Source: JAGOEF01 sp964511665
Lineage (GTDB): Bacteria; Bacteroidota; Bacteroidia; Bacteroidales; ML635J-15
Direction of reading: 5' to 3'
Assembly: GCA_964511665.1 (NCBI GenBank)
Contig: CAZEHA010000029.1
Span: 1-43,805, forward strand
Length of the DNA: 43,805 bases
Part shown: positions 42,731-43,805 of the stretch, piece after piece
Layout of the letters: every line of letters begins with the position of its first letter
How positions within the stretch are numbered: the stretch's first letter is position 1
The notes under the pieces: model-generated
Told to the model about the DNA's origin: nothing
What the model saw: only the letters and a program-made list of their open reading frames with translations
The model's database searches: none
Program-made: the position numbers and the translations under genes

Positions 42731-43801
42731 TCAGTAGGCCATGGTTTCGATAAAAGATTGGCTGTTATCAGCCTCGAATTCTTTTAAACTATAGGTTAAT
42801 TTTTGAGAGTTGTAAGTGTAAATGCTTTTAAGCGACACACTTTGCAGTAGTTCTGTTGGAAAACTATCGAAACTGTTGTTGTAAGCACTCGAAGTAGAGG
42901 CACTGCTACTGATGTTCTCGGCATACAAAACCTCGAGTTGTGACAATTTAGCCAGTTCCTTAGGTAATCGCTTAATACCGCAAGAACTAACATCGAGCAG
43001 CCGCAGCCTGGGTAATAGAGAAAGTGTAATCGCTGCTTTTTTCATATCAATTTTGTTACCTCTCAAACTAACTTGTTCAAGTGAAGCCATTTGCGAAATG
43101 CAATCGGGCAATACCTCGAGTTGCGAATCGCGCAGATGCAATACCTTGAGGTTTTTCAGCTTCGAGACAATTTCGAGACTGGCAATCACGTCTTTTTCTT
43201 CCATTTCGGGCGAAAATTGCAGGCTCAATACCTCTAGTTTTTGTAATCCGGCAAACGATTCAGGCAATGCGTGCTTCAGCGGGTTGCCTTCGAGAAGGAG
43301 TACTTCAAGATTTTTCAATCGGGTAAGCACATCGGGCAAATAGATAAAATCGTTAAAGCAAAGATCGAGCACCCTGAGTTTGGTTAGCATAAACATTTGT
43401 GCAGGCAGGTCGACGAGTCTGCAATTATGAAACGACAAAACTTCTATGTGCCGCAAGTTACCAATTTCGGGCAACAAACGAGTAATATTCAAGCTGTTTG
43501 CAAATAAGTATTTCAGGCTGTCGAGAGAATATAATTCGTAAGGTAATTCCCTTAAAGCATCGCCCCACGAAAAATTACGACATTTGCTTACATTCAGATA
43601 TGTAAGACTGTGCATTCGCGACAAGCCTTTAAAGAAGTTTTTGGGTGTCGATTCGCTAATATCCAACAACTTAACATCTGCATCAACCAACAAGGCATCA
43701 TCAAAATCTGTAATTAAACAATCAGAGTTCATACCCAACACTTCGAGATGTGTATAATACTCCCCGAAAATTGGACCACTGGTTAAGTTGAATAAAAACA
43801 A
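42731..43801 (-). CDS. Leucine-rich-repeat protein
   Basis: This protein of up to 356 residues is built almost entirely of leucine-rich repeats of about 23 residues: LEVLSFHNCRLVDLPAQMF, LRVLDLCFNDFIYLPDVL, LEVLLLEGNPLKHALPESF, LEVLSLQFSPEMEEKD, LKVLHLRDSQLEVLPDCI, LEQVSLRGNKI, LRLLDVSSCGIKRLPKEL. No signal peptide or C-terminal CTD is visible. An in-frame stop lies directly upstream (43802-43804), so the frame is closed inside the window. The first codon after it is TTG at 43801, and the first ATG is at 43732. Repeat-like sequence already precedes the ATG, so either the TTG start is real or the 5' part is lost through a frameshift just outside the window. LRR proteins of this type usually mediate protein binding. 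Confidence 0.75.
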   Translation of the reverse strand: MFLFNLTSGPIFGEYYTHLEVLGMNSDCLITDFDDALLVDADVKLLDISESTPKNFFKGLSRMHSLTYLNVSKCRNFSWGDALRELPYELYSLDSLKYLFANSLNITRLLPEIGNLRHIEVLSFHNCRLVDLPAQMFMLTKLRVLDLCFNDFIYLPDVLTRLKNLEVLLLEGNPLKHALPESFAGLQKLEVLSLQFSPEMEEKDVIASLEIVSKLKNLKVLHLRDSQLEVLPDCISQMASLEQVSLRGNKIDMKKAAITLSLLPRLRLLDVSSCGIKRLPKELAKLSQLEVLYAENISSSASTSSAYNNSFDSFPTELLQSVSLKSIYTYNSQKLTYSLKEFEADNSQSFIETMAY

Positions 43802-43805
43802 TTAA

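Noticed and set aside
1..43805. CRISPR arrays, tRNA genes, insertion sequences, prophage or defence genes
   Set aside because: No direct-repeat array, cloverleaf, transposase, integrase or known defence motif was seen in genes or gaps.

Overview
The window looks like chromosome of a member of the Bacteroidota, probably an uncultured Bacteroidales/Marinilabiliales-type or Flavobacteriia-like lineage. The evidence is a set of type IX secretion (T9SS) genes found only in this phylum (porT, porU, porV, a PorP/SprF barrel, gldJ), several secreted proteins with a T9SS type A C-terminal sorting domain (CTD), Bacteroidota-style promoters (TTG, then TAnnTTTG), and no obvious Shine-Dalgarno sequences before the starts. 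I see no rRNA, tRNA, CRISPR array, insertion sequence, prophage or defence locus. Coding density is high: no stretch over 300 bases lacks a gene, and the longest gap is 40772-41062.

Layout. 1-2983 (minus): porT, an FAD oxidoreductase and trmD (cut by the window edge) as a tight operon. 3112-7416: a DUF364 protein, a small TonB-C protein on the minus strand, mutS2 and a DUF3109 protein. 7575-14902: a 1,712-residue surface protein with two tandem beta-helix modules, a small outer-membrane barrel and an M20 dipeptidase, closed by a clear terminator. 15063-17556: a membrane glycosyltransferase fused to a degenerate phosphoglycosyltransferase-like region, overlapping a GNAT acetyltransferase. 17544-27621: the T9SS hub, with porU-porV-ispF on minus and porP-gldJ-murF on plus. 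27719-29400: a translationally coupled pair, a secreted PCMD-like protein plus an outer-membrane barrel. 29397-34475 (minus): trkA, then the overlapping ruvX-def-lipoprotein-comEC operon. 34569-43801: a choice-of-anchor L surface protein, a carboxyltransferase-type enzyme without a visible biotin lysine, a secreted gene pair (CTD protein plus DUF1566 protein), pckA and a leucine-rich-repeat protein.

How it fits together. PorU and PorV process and attach CTD cargo at the outer membrane, PorT is needed for T9SS biogenesis, GldJ and PorP/SprF belong to the secretion/gliding machinery, and at least three CTD cargo proteins are encoded here. The rest is mostly housekeeping: tRNA methylation, peptide deformylation, isoprenoid and murein synthesis, potassium uptake, DNA uptake and repair, and C3/C4 metabolism through PEP carboxykinase and the carboxyltransferase.

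The items most worth a second look are the carboxyltransferase with a biotinyl-like domain lacking the lysine, the glycosyltransferase fusion with a deleted catalytic segment, the GldJ insert of PDG/LPxG-type repeats, the terminator-like hairpin immediately before murF, and two cargo/partner gene pairs. I did not find a clear-cut new system; these are leads.
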